From Kiritimatiellia bacterium (GTDB taxonomy: Bacteria; Verrucomicrobiota; Kiritimatiellia; RFP12; UBA1067), in NCBI GenBank assembly GCA_017447805.1, contig JAFSMR010000006.1, positions 1 through 50,313 of the forward strand: a DNA stretch of 50,313 nucleotides, written 5' to 3'. The notes below the pieces were generated by a model. That model saw only the letters and a list, made by a program, of their open reading frames with translations. It was not told where the DNA came from and searched no databases. The position numbers and the translations under genes are program-made. How positions within the stretch are numbered: the stretch's first letter is position 1; the number at the start of each line of letters is the position of its first letter. Shown piece by piece: positions 32,600-40,062 of this stretch.

Positions 32600-34474
32600 A
32601 TGAAAATCGGTAGACATCTGAAGCTCGATGTGTATGGCGCATCCCATGCGCCGGAAATCGGCATGCGGCTGGAGAATTTTCCTGCCGGAATTAAAATCGA
32701 TATCGAAGAATTGCAGAAATTCATGCTTCGCCGCGCACCAGGCAATTCGATTCTGGCAACCGCGCGCAAAGAGCCCGATATTCCACGCTTCCTCGCGGGC
32801 GTAAATGGTGAAATGGTTACTACCGGCTCGCCAATCGAAGCGATAATCGCAAATACCGATACGAGAAGCGGCGATTATGAAAAGACGATTCCTCGTCCAG
32901 GTCACGCCGATTACCCTAACTATGTTAAGTATGGCTGCATCCCGCCGGGGGGCGGCTCGAATTCCGGCAGAATGACGGCGCCAATGTGTATCGCCGGCGG
33001 AATTTGTTTGCAGGAACTCAAACGAAGAGGAATTGCGATTCACGCTTTTGTCGAAGGTAATGTAGATATTCTCGCGGCTAAAGAAGACGGCGATTCTGTA
33101 GGCGGTGTGATATTTTGCCGTGTTGAAAATTTGCCAGTCGGCTTGGGCGGCGCGATGTTCGATGGAATCGACGGTGCGATTGCCCAGGCGATTTTCGGCG
33201 TGCCGGGCGTAAAAGGGATAGAATTCGGCAATGGTTTCAAGGCCGCGGGTTTGCGCGGCTCAGAAAACAACGATGAATTTACGATCAAGGAGAATAAAGT
33301 CGCAACGCTTACGAATAACCATGGCGGCGTGCTCGGCGGCATGACTAGCGGTATGCCGCTGGAATTCCGCATTGCCATGAAGCCGACGCCTTCTATTTAT
33401 AAAGAGCAAAAAAGCGTGGATTTGGCAACGATGGAGGAAGCTACCCTCTTGATAAAAGGAAGGCACGATCCTTGTATCGCCTATCGCGCGGTCCCCGTTG
33501 TCGAGGCGCTCGCGGCCTTTACCATACTTGATGCGATTTATCTCGAAGAAGGCACGGTAACATATCAGGAAAACAACCTCGATTCGATACCTCGGCTCGG
33601 CAAATGCGTAATCGATTCCAATGTAGCGAAGCTTTATCCGGATTTGGCGAAGAATGCGATTTTCATCGTGCCGAGCGGCGAAGAAAACAAGACTATCCAT
33701 ACGGTCGCGAAAATCTGGGATAGCTTTTCGCAAGCGGGCCTTGGCAGAAAAGATACGATTGTCGCAATAGGCGGTGGAGTAACCGGGGATATGACGGGCT
33801 TTGCCGCCGCGACCTTTATGAGAGGAATAGACTGGATTAATGTTCCTACTACATTGCTTTCGATGATCGATGCTTCATACGGCGGTAAGACGGCTTGCGA
33901 TTTGCCCGGCGGCAAGAATCTCGCCGGCGCGTTCCATCCTCCGAGGCGTGTTATCATCGATACCGCCTTTTTAGCTACACTTCCGGCTAGAGAGCTCAAG
34001 TGCGGCAAGGCCGAGATGATAAAACATGAAATAATCGGCGGCGCCAAAGCCGGAAGAATCGGCAACACTCTGCCAAGCCTAGACGAAATACGAAAGAATC
34101 TAGCGATAAAAATCGGAATCGTTCGCGCCGATCCTTTCGAAAAAATCGGTGAAAGAATAAAGCTAAATACGGGCCACACTGTCGCCCACGCGATAGAAAA
34201 AGCTACGAATTTTGCCGTTTCCCACGGTGAAGCCGTGGCTATTGGTTGCGTCGAAGAAGCTCGCATCGCCGAGAAGCTGAATCTCGCGCCTAAAGGGTGG
34301 GCGGAGGAATTGGCAGCGCGATTCGCCGAAGCTGGGCTCGATACCAAAATGCCCCAAGGCCTTACTTTTGAAAATCTTATGCCATTGATGAAAGGCGATA
34401 AGAAGAAAGAATCGGATTCTATTGTATTCGCATTGCCTTGCGGCTGGGCGGATGTAAAGAAAGTGAAGATATGA
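32600..34474 (+). CDS. aroC-aroB: chorismate synthase-3-dehydroquinate synthase fusion
   Basis: One 624-residue polypeptide joins the last and second enzymes of the shikimate pathway. Residues 1 to ~316 are chorismate synthase: GASHAPEIG (usually GxSHG), RPGHADY and PGGGSNSGRMTAP, a variant of the RGGGRSSARET motif. A short linker leads to 3-dehydroquinate synthase from ~334: PSGEENKT, GGGVTGD (391-397), VPTTLL, YGGKTA, GGKNLAG, then zinc ligands by analogy E472, H526 and H542. The AroB part is ~290 residues, against ~350 usually, missing the first strand region. The ATG at 32600 avoids the argS overlap. The stop overlaps the next gene (ATGA). Confidence 0.93.
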   Translation: MKIGRHLKLDVYGASHAPEIGMRLENFPAGIKIDIEELQKFMLRRAPGNSILATARKEPDIPRFLAGVNGEMVTTGSPIEAIIANTDTRSGDYEKTIPRPGHADYPNYVKYGCIPPGGGSNSGRMTAPMCIAGGICLQELKRRGIAIHAFVEGNVDILAAKEDGDSVGGVIFCRVENLPVGLGGAMFDGIDGAIAQAIFGVPGVKGIEFGNGFKAAGLRGSENNDEFTIKENKVATLTNNHGGVLGGMTSGMPLEFRIAMKPTPSIYKEQKSVDLATMEEATLLIKGRHDPCIAYRAVPVVEALAAFTILDAIYLEEGTVTYQENNLDSIPRLGKCVIDSNVAKLYPDLAKNAIFIVPSGEENKTIHTVAKIWDSFSQAGLGRKDTIVAIGGGVTGDMTGFAAATFMRGIDWINVPTTLLSMIDASYGGKTACDLPGGKNLAGAFHPPRRVIIDTAFLATLPARELKCGKAEMIKHEIIGGAKAGRIGNTLPSLDEIRKNLAIKIGIVRADPFEKIGERIKLNTGHTVAHAIEKATNFAVSHGEAVAIGCVEEARIAEKLNLAPKGWAEELAARFAEAGLDTKMPQGLTFENLMPLMKGDKKKESDSIVFALPCGWADVKKVKI

Positions 34475-35982
34475 ATAGACTTTATCTTTACGGCCCGCCG
34501 GCAAGCGGTAAAACAACCTTGGCAAAAAGACTCGCTCGAGAGTTTCATCTTGAAGCTGCCGATTTGGATGAAAAAATAGTCTCCTCCCAAGGTATGGCGA
34601 TATCTGAAATCTTCGCAAATTTCGGCGAAGAAAAATTCCGCGAAATAGAATCGCGCCTCTTGAAGGAAACTTCTTCGCCTATCGTTTCGCTTGGCGGAGG
34701 AACGTTATTGAAGGAGGAAAACCGCCAATTCGCCGAGGATAATGGTTTCATCGCTCTCCTCGATACAGACGAAGAAACAATAATCGAGCGTATCGTGAAA
34801 GCGAAGGGGATTCGTCCTTTAGGCAATAAATTCAAAGCTCGTCAAGCTCATTACGCTAGTTTCCCTCATCATATAAAGGAAGATACACGGGTTTTGTTGC
34901 CGGTCAAATTAGCGGGCAAGTTGACGGTGCCGGTATCGAAAAGTTCCGATCATAGAATTTTAATAGCGAAATTCTTATCGTCCCGAAGAGCTCTCTTCAC
35001 CGAAAACAAATCCGATTGTGCAGATATAATCGCGACAAAGCGTTGCCTTTCGTCGATGGGCAAGGCATTGCAAGAAGCCAGTTCTTTTGCCCGGCTCGAT
35101 TGCGGCGAATCGGGCTCCACCCTTAGATTTCTTGCGCCGGTTTGCGCCGCTTTGGGAATAAAGCCCGATTTTATAAGACGCGGCAGGCTTTCATCCCGGC
35201 CGATGATAGATTACAGCAATCTTGAAAGCGGCGAGCATATATTGCCGGGCAATGTATCTTCACAATTCGTAACAGGGCTTTTATTCGCTTTGCCTATCTT
35301 GAAAGGGGATTCAAGGATTTCCTTTTCTACTCCTCTCGAATCGCGCGGATATGTCGATATGACCCTTGATGTAATCCGCGCGTTTGGAATCGAAGTCGAG
35401 GAAAAGGATGGCGCTTTTCATATTAAAGGCTCTCAGCGTTACGTAGAGCCGGAAAATATTCAGCCTGAGGCGGATTGGAGCTCGGCGGCATTTTGGATCG
35501 TCGCGAATTTCCTGGGTTCGAATATCGAGATAAACAACCTTTCCTCCAATTCTTCTCAACCGGATAGAGCAATTCTCGAGCTTGCCCCCAAAATCGCCTC
35601 ATGCTCTTCAGAAATAGATATTTCGCCTTGTCCAGATTTATATCCGGCGCTTGCGATTCTTGCCGCATCGCGAAAGGGCGCGACGAAATTCGTCAATGCC
35701 GCGCGCCTTCGCATTAAGGAATCGGATAGAATCGAAGCAATGGAAAAAGTCCTTGATGCCTTTGGCGTAAAAACTTCATCGACTTGCGATAGCGCTACGA
35801 TTTTTGGAACAGGCGAAAAGTTTTCGCCATGCGAAATAGATTCGCAAAACGATCATCGTATCGCTATGGCTTCTGCGATTGGTGCATTAAACGCATCTGG
35901 CCCGGTGCTTGTGCACGGGGCCGGATGTGTGGCGAAAAGTTATCCTGATTTCTTCGAATCTTTCGCTTCGCTTGTCGTTTGA
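34471..35982 (+). CDS. aroK-aroA: shikimate kinase-EPSP synthase fusion
   Basis: A 503-residue bifunctional protein. Residues 1 to ~136 are shikimate kinase: P-loop GPPASGKTT (8-16), DLD at 31-33, GEEKFREIES and SLGGGTLL; the domain is ~30 residues shorter than usual. Residues ~143-503 are EPSP synthase: PVSKSSDHR, GESGSTLRF, SSQFVTGLL, RIKESDR (415-420), DHRIAMA (461-467) and KSYPDFFE. Between R243 and S263, about 25 residues found in E. coli AroA are missing. Both domains would act one after the other: shikimate to shikimate 3-phosphate to EPSP. It overlaps aroC-aroB by 4 bases and ends 1 base from the convergent serine hydrolase. Confidence 0.93.
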   Translation: MNRLYLYGPPASGKTTLAKRLAREFHLEAADLDEKIVSSQGMAISEIFANFGEEKFREIESRLLKETSSPIVSLGGGTLLKEENRQFAEDNGFIALLDTDEETIIERIVKAKGIRPLGNKFKARQAHYASFPHHIKEDTRVLLPVKLAGKLTVPVSKSSDHRILIAKFLSSRRALFTENKSDCADIIATKRCLSSMGKALQEASSFARLDCGESGSTLRFLAPVCAALGIKPDFIRRGRLSSRPMIDYSNLESGEHILPGNVSSQFVTGLLFALPILKGDSRISFSTPLESRGYVDMTLDVIRAFGIEVEEKDGAFHIKGSQRYVEPENIQPEADWSSAAFWIVANFLGSNIEINNLSSNSSQPDRAILELAPKIASCSSEIDISPCPDLYPALAILAASRKGATKFVNAARLRIKESDRIEAMEKVLDAFGVKTSSTCDSATIFGTGEKFSPCEIDSQNDHRIAMASAIGALNASGPVLVHGAGCVAKSYPDFFESFASLVV

Positions 35983-35983
35983 A

Positions 35984-37186
35984 TTATTCGGTTCTGCCGG
36001 TATAAGCTTCGGCGGCTGAGTTATCGATCTCGGACGAGAAGAATTTCTCAATCGCCGCATTGCAATCTTTTTCCCAAACACGTGGCCCGCCACTAGTTTG
36101 GATAATCCAAAGCTTCAGGAATTTCTTGTCGGGATTCACCATGCAGTTTGTGTTAAAGGCGCCTCCATGACCAAACCAGCCATCTTTGGAAACCGTGAGG
36201 CCAAGCGAATAGCCCCGCTCTGTATGAGCAGGACGAAGATCTTTTGCGAGCAGCTCTCTTACAGTTTCTTCTTTAAGTATTCTGACTCCATTATCGCCCA
36301 TGCCTAGATTCATTAGCATGTGGTAGAATTTCAGTTGGTCTCGCCCGGTCGTCCAAAGTCCCGCGCCGGCGCTTGCATACACTTTAGGACCATTGTGCGG
36401 CGCCGGCATCCATTTATGATATGCAATCTTTTTCGGCTTGCGATCCCTATGCAATTCGTAAAGGGGAATCGCGCGCTCTAGTTGCTCTTCAGTCGGCCAG
36501 AATGTCGTATCTTTCATCTCGAGAGGCTTTAGGACGCGCTCTTCGAGAAATTCTTCCCAAGGTTTGCCGGTTATTGCTTCTACAATCGCAGCTCCTATAT
36601 CGATTCCGGTATTTGAATATTTGGTCTTTGTCCCCGGCTCGAATTCCAAGCTCATCGCCGCAGCTTCTCTTACAACAATGGAAATCGGAACCCCGCTCCA
36701 GCCTAGCCCGTAAGGATATTGCTGTTTTGAAGGGATTTCAAAGGGGAAGCCCCCCGTATGATTCATTACATCTCTTACAAGAAGCTCGCGAGTGGCCTTT
36801 TTCAAAACTCTAGTATCGGCATCTTGCTCTAAACCTTTATTCCTGACCCAAAGCTCCTTGAATTGAGGCAGATATTTCGAAACTGGTTCATCTAACGAAA
36901 GCTTGCCTTCTTCTACAAGAATCGCAATCGTTACCCCGCAAAAACCTTTCGTTTGCGAGCATTGCATAAATGTAGAATCGAGCGAGATCGGTTTTGTGTT
37001 TTCTTCATCGATAAAGCCGACGAAAGCTTCATCTTTGGCGCCGGGCTTCTCCAGAATGCTGATTGCGCAAGGCAAATCTTTTGATTCGACATAAGGCGTT
37101 AGCGCTTCTGCTACTAGACTAGCTTCTAGCCTAGTCGCAAAGCCGACAAATAGTAGAATCGATAGTATATGTTTTTTCGCTTTCAT
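35984..37186 (-). CDS. exported serine hydrolase, class C beta-lactamase family
   Basis: A 400-residue protein with a signal peptide (about 1-22). The fold family is shared by class C beta-lactamases, DD-peptidases and esterases. Catalytic motifs are complete: S77-x-x-K80 (SQTK), Y190-S-N192 and H340-G-G342. Such stand-alone proteins in anaerobes are usually esterases or peptidases; resistance is not implied. The -10 box ends 7 bases before the ATG, so the mRNA should start at or next to the ATG. It lies downstream of der on the same strand, separated by 400 bases of repeats. Confidence 0.88.
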   Translation of the reverse strand: MKAKKHILSILLFVGFATRLEASLVAEALTPYVESKDLPCAISILEKPGAKDEAFVGFIDEENTKPISLDSTFMQCSQTKGFCGVTIAILVEEGKLSLDEPVSKYLPQFKELWVRNKGLEQDADTRVLKKATRELLVRDVMNHTGGFPFEIPSKQQYPYGLGWSGVPISIVVREAAAMSLEFEPGTKTKYSNTGIDIGAAIVEAITGKPWEEFLEERVLKPLEMKDTTFWPTEEQLERAIPLYELHRDRKPKKIAYHKWMPAPHNGPKVYASAGAGLWTTGRDQLKFYHMLMNLGMGDNGVRILKEETVRELLAKDLRPAHTERGYSLGLTVSKDGWFGHGGAFNTNCMVNPDKKFLKLWIIQTSGGPRVWEKDCNAAIEKFFSSEIDNSAAEAYTGRTE

Positions 37187-37193
37187 GCCGCCA

Positions 37194-37223
37194 ATTATAT
37201 CATTTTTACGCTTTATTTGTCAA
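37194..37223 (-). promoter_or_regulatory. promoter for the serine hydrolase
   Basis: On the minus strand: consensus -35 TTGACA (37218-37223), 18-base spacer, -10 TATAAT (37194-37199) with TGA upstream. Only 7 bases separate the -10 from the ATG, which predicts a leaderless mRNA. Confidence 0.85.
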
Positions 37224-37245
37224 CCCCCGCCCCGCCGTAGTTGTA

Positions 37246-37262
37246 GTTGTAGAGTGGAATTG
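37246..37262 (+). repeat. GTTGTAGAGTGGAATTG phrase
   Basis: This 17-mer also appears with one change at 37542-37558 and, with one change, ending at 23940. It marks the repeat-filled gaps. Between here and 37310 lies CACCTTCACCACGGTCGAAGG, an imperfect dyad (ACCTT/AAGGT), without a gene. Confidence 0.6.
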
Positions 37263-37309
37263 TCACCATTGTTCACCTTCACCACGGTCGAAGGTACCAT
37301 TTATTTTTT

Positions 37310-37493
37310 GACGCTACCTTCGCCCAGGGCGCGAACAGGTTCAAAATTTTGACGCTACCTTCGCCCAGGGCGCGAGTAGGTTCAAAATTTTGACGCTACC
37401 TTCGCCCAGGGCGCAAGTAGGTTCAAAATTTTGACGCTACCTTCGCCCAGGGCGCAAACAGGTTCAAAATTTTGACGCTACCTTCGCCCAAGA
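37310..37493. repeat. 41-bp tandem repeat, four full copies plus a partial
   Basis: ACGCTACCTTCGCCCAGGGC starts at 37311, 37352, 37393, 37434 and 37475 (the last copy is truncated), an exact 41-base period. Copies differ only in a short variable stretch (GCGCGAAC, GCGCGAGT, GCGCAAGT, GCGCAAAC). Each junction carries the perfect palindrome TCAAAATTTTGA, and each unit the odd palindrome GCCCAGGGC. It lies between der and the serine hydrolase promoter. No open frame uses it. Confidence 0.93.
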
Positions 37494-37496
37494 AAT

Positions 37497-37625
37497 CAAT
37501 TAAAAATTAGGAATTAGGAATTATGAATTATGAAAGTTGGAGTTGTAGAATGGAATTGGAATATTTAATTGGAGTTTAGAATTTCTAATTCCTAATTTCT
37601 AATTCCTAATTTCTAATTTCTAATT
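37497..37625. repeat. AATTAGG heptamers arranged as a long inverted repeat
   Basis: The left side (37498-37535) reads AATTAGG/AATTATG units on the plus strand; the right side (about 37579-37625) reads the same units on the minus strand (CTAATTC). Between them is a GTTGTAGAATGGAATTG phrase and AT-rich sequence. The transcript could fold into a long hairpin. The right end supplies the last codon and stop (AAT TAG) of der. Confidence 0.85.
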
Positions 37626-38981
37626 CTGGGCGGCGGCGGGGTGCGCGGCGGGGCGGGGGCGGGCTTTTAGGAATATCCTGAGGGGTGCGCCTTCGAGTCC
37701 GAATCGAGAACGAAGGGCTTTTTCGATATAAGATAGGTATGCCTGTGTTACGAGTTTCGGGTCGTTTACGAAAATTCTGATCGTCTGTGGATTTGCGCTT
37801 ACCTGCAGGGCATAATAGATTTTCAATCTTTTGCCTTTTATCATAGGCGCGAGGGTCTTTTTCGCGGCTATTTCGATTGTGCGATTCAGCATACCCGTCG
37901 GCAGGCGCATGGAAGCGGAAGCGGCCGCCGTATCGATGGCGTCGATTGTCCGCCTGATATTGTAACCGGATTTATTCGAGCAAAATACTACCGGCGCGAA
38001 ATTCAGGAAGGGGAGCATTTGGCGCATGGCGGCGATGGCTTTCGCTTCTTCCATTCCTTCGTCATCTGCGATATCCCATTTATTCATCAATATGCAGCAG
38101 GCTTTTTTCGCGTCCAGGATTTTGCCGGCAATGCGTTTATCTTGCATTGTTGGCCCGAGAGAGGCATCCATCATCAAGACGACGACATCGGCTTCTTCGA
38201 TTGCCTGCTCAGACCTGAAGAGCGAAAAATTATCGACGCTCGTCTTTGACATTTTGGTATGCGGCTTCATGCCGGCGGTATCTACTAGCATATATCGGCG
38301 CGCGGTGGGTCCCGAGCCGATGGTGAAAGGGGTCTCGATTGCGTCGCGGGTCGTTCCGGGGATGTCCGAGACGATAATCCTAGGCGCTTTCAAGAGTCTA
38401 TTCACATACGAACTTTTGCCTACATTGGGTCTGCCGACGATAGCTACTCTAAGAGGGCGCGAAGAATCTTCTTCTTGCGGAGCTGTTTCAAGTTGCGAAG
38501 AAACAGCCTCGATGAGGGCTTGCACGCCGCGTCCGTGTTCGGCAGAAATCGCGAATACTTGCAGGCCGAAGCGCTCGAATTCCGCAGCACGCCAATCATC
38601 TTCTTGAGTATCGCATTTGTTCGCGGCTATGACGCATGGCACGCCAGATTCCCTGACGCGCTTGATTACTTCGGTATCGAGAGGCGCGATTCCTTCTCGC
38701 GCATCGACTACTATCACGCAAAGATTGGAATCTTCGACCGCCATGGAAGCTTGCGAGCGCGTTTCTTCGTCCAATGGGTCGTGGGTTACTCTTTTATCGT
38801 ATGCTATGCCGCCGGTATCGACGAGCATGATTTTATGGCCTGGGATATCGACTTCTCGCGTGACTCTATCGCGAGTAACGCCGGGTTGGTCGAAAACTAT
38901 CGCCACGCGCTTTTTTGCGATTCTGTTGAAGAGTGCGCTTTTACCAGTATTTGGACGGCCGACTAACGAGACAACATTCAT
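37620..38981 (-). CDS. der: ribosome-assembly GTPase Der (EngA)
   Basis: An essential GTPase for 50S subunit maturation. The 453 residues contain two tandem G domains: the first with GRPNTGKSA, DTGG and NKCD, the second (from ~178) with GRPNVGKSS, DTAG and NKWD, followed by the KH-like C-terminal domain. The C-terminal tail is Pro/Ala-rich (RPAAHPAAAQN) and its last codon and stop lie in the heptamer repeat, suggesting the original 3' end was replaced. A convincing promoter was not located upstream. Confidence 0.96.
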   Translation of the reverse strand: MNVVSLVGRPNTGKSALFNRIAKKRVAIVFDQPGVTRDRVTREVDIPGHKIMLVDTGGIAYDKRVTHDPLDEETRSQASMAVEDSNLCVIVVDAREGIAPLDTEVIKRVRESGVPCVIAANKCDTQEDDWRAAEFERFGLQVFAISAEHGRGVQALIEAVSSQLETAPQEEDSSRPLRVAIVGRPNVGKSSYVNRLLKAPRIIVSDIPGTTRDAIETPFTIGSGPTARRYMLVDTAGMKPHTKMSKTSVDNFSLFRSEQAIEEADVVVLMMDASLGPTMQDKRIAGKILDAKKACCILMNKWDIADDEGMEEAKAIAAMRQMLPFLNFAPVVFCSNKSGYNIRRTIDAIDTAAASASMRLPTGMLNRTIEIAAKKTLAPMIKGKRLKIYYALQVSANPQTIRIFVNDPKLVTQAYLSYIEKALRSRFGLEGAPLRIFLKARPRPAAHPAAAQN

Positions 38982-39005
38982 TTTTTTAAGTGACTTTCAA
39001 AAAAA

Positions 39006-39464
39006 TTACGGGAAGTTTATATTCCTTTTCGGCGGCTTGGCCCCCGGGAGGCGTTGGTGGGTTTCGCCCTTTAGGCGCACGAGAATAGAGGACATCTTTT
39101 TCGCCCAGTTTGCGGCGTCGGCCGGGCAATATCTTTTGCCGAACACCTTCAAGTCGCCGCGATAATGATTCTTGACCGTCCCCGCCGCCCAAGCGCCTTG
39201 CACATAGAAAGACTTGAAGCCATCGCGATAGCGGTGCGAAGGGTGGCCGGAATTCATCGGCCCGCCGATGCCAAACTCCAGCCCCGGGCGGCCGTTTTCC
39301 AGCTTGCGGATTCCCGCCAGCAGCCATGTCTGCTCATCGGTCAAATCATAATTTACGGCGATTTGACGAATCATTGCCCATTCCCTATCGGGTATGGATT
39401 TTTGCCCAGCGAGTAGCATGAGCGAGGTCAATGAAAGCAGAATTGCAAGGACATATTTTCTCAT
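39006..39464 (-). CDS. exported lysozyme-like protein, putative
   Basis: A 152-residue protein starting at ATG 39464 (MRKYVL), because a longer frame starts inside the -10 box. The signal peptide is about 1-20. The mature part holds AGIRKLENGRPGLEFGIGGP, then QGAWAAGTVKNHYRG and GKRYCPADAANW. A similar order (A-x-R-x-x-ENG-x-PG-x-EFG ... RYCP-x-x-AAN) occurs in phage and bacterial proteins annotated as lysozyme-like or glucosaminidase-like, where Glu56 would be catalytic. Assignment is from memory of the pattern. The C-terminus is basic and Pro-rich. Confidence 0.55.
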   Translation of the reverse strand: MRKYVLAILLSLTSLMLLAGQKSIPDREWAMIRQIAVNYDLTDEQTWLLAGIRKLENGRPGLEFGIGGPMNSGHPSHRYRDGFKSFYVQGAWAAGTVKNHYRGDLKVFGKRYCPADAANWAKKMSSILVRLKGETHQRLPGAKPPKRNINFP

Positions 39465-39474
39465 ATCGAAATAC

Positions 39475-39503
39475 ATTATAGCATTTTTTCGGAATCGAGT
39501 CTA
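39475..39503 (-). promoter_or_regulatory. promoter for the lysozyme-like gene
   Basis: On the minus strand: -35 TAGACT (39498-39503), 17-base spacer, -10 TATAAT (39475-39480) preceded by TGC. The chosen ATG (39464) lies 10 bases after the -10. Confidence 0.65.
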
Positions 39504-39517
39504 GTGGGAAATCGCAC

Positions 39518-39546
39518 TAGACCCGAGCGCGAAAATTTGGTAAAAT
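39518..39546 (+). promoter_or_regulatory. promoter for the beta-barrel-like gene
   Basis: -35 TAGACC (39518-39523), 17-base spacer, -10 TAAAAT (39541-39546) preceded by TGG. The ATG follows after 11 bases. It is divergent from the promoter at 39475-39503. Confidence 0.65.
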
Positions 39547-39557
39547 ATGCGCTCATC

Positions 39558-40040
39558 ATGAGAAAGATAGTATTTGTAGCGGCGGTTTTCGCAATGTTTA
39601 GCGCTTTGGCGCAAAGCGAAGAGTTCGAAGAAGGCGACTATTTCGAGCTAGATCGCTGGTCGCTTGGCGTCGCGAGCGCGCTTGAGCTTCCGCAAGGCGG
39701 CGCGCATTTCAATCGCAAGGCGGGCTTGGCGATTCGCTGCGGATATGCAATCGATGATTTCTGGAATCTCGAGGCGATGGGCGAGTGGTGCGAAAACAGA
39801 TACGCGCTTTCTGCCGGCGCGCTTTGGCTTTGGTGGGGCTATGAGAGGCTAGACCCGTTCTTTACTTTCGGTTTGAAAGATTGGATTAAAACCGATTGGG
39901 GTGCATATCTAGGCATCGGAACATTTTGGCATATCGACGACCACTGGTCGCTCAGGGCCGATATTACCCCTATGCTCGGAGTAGAGGACGGCTGCAATAT
40001 GATTTATTCATTCACCCTCGGGATTCAGAGAAGCTGGTAA
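39558..40040 (+). CDS. small outer-membrane beta-barrel-like protein
   Basis: A 160-residue exported protein; signal peptide about 1-18 (ending ALAQS). The mature part alternates aromatic and small residues in ~10-residue strands (SLGVASALELP, AGLAIRCGYAI, WNLEAMGEWCEN, FFTFGLKDWI, GAYLGIGTFW, WSLRADITPML, YSFTLGIQRSW) and ends in a C-terminal Trp, as in 8-stranded outer-membrane barrels. The function is unknown. The ATG at 39558 is fixed by the promoter. yggS follows 22 bases later. Confidence 0.7.
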   Translation: MRKIVFVAAVFAMFSALAQSEEFEEGDYFELDRWSLGVASALELPQGGAHFNRKAGLAIRCGYAIDDFWNLEAMGEWCENRYALSAGALWLWWGYERLDPFFTFGLKDWIKTDWGAYLGIGTFWHIDDHWSLRADITPMLGVEDGCNMIYSFTLGIQRSW

Positions 40041-40062
40041 AAAGAGAGAAAGGGCCAAATCC

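Noticed and set aside
35984..37186. Antibiotic-resistance beta-lactamase
   Set aside because: The SxxK, YxN and HxG motifs define a broad serine hydrolase family; nothing here points to beta-lactam hydrolysis.
37310..37493. CRISPR array
   Set aside because: The 41-bp units are directly adjacent and have no unique spacers; only a few bases vary between units. No cas genes are present.
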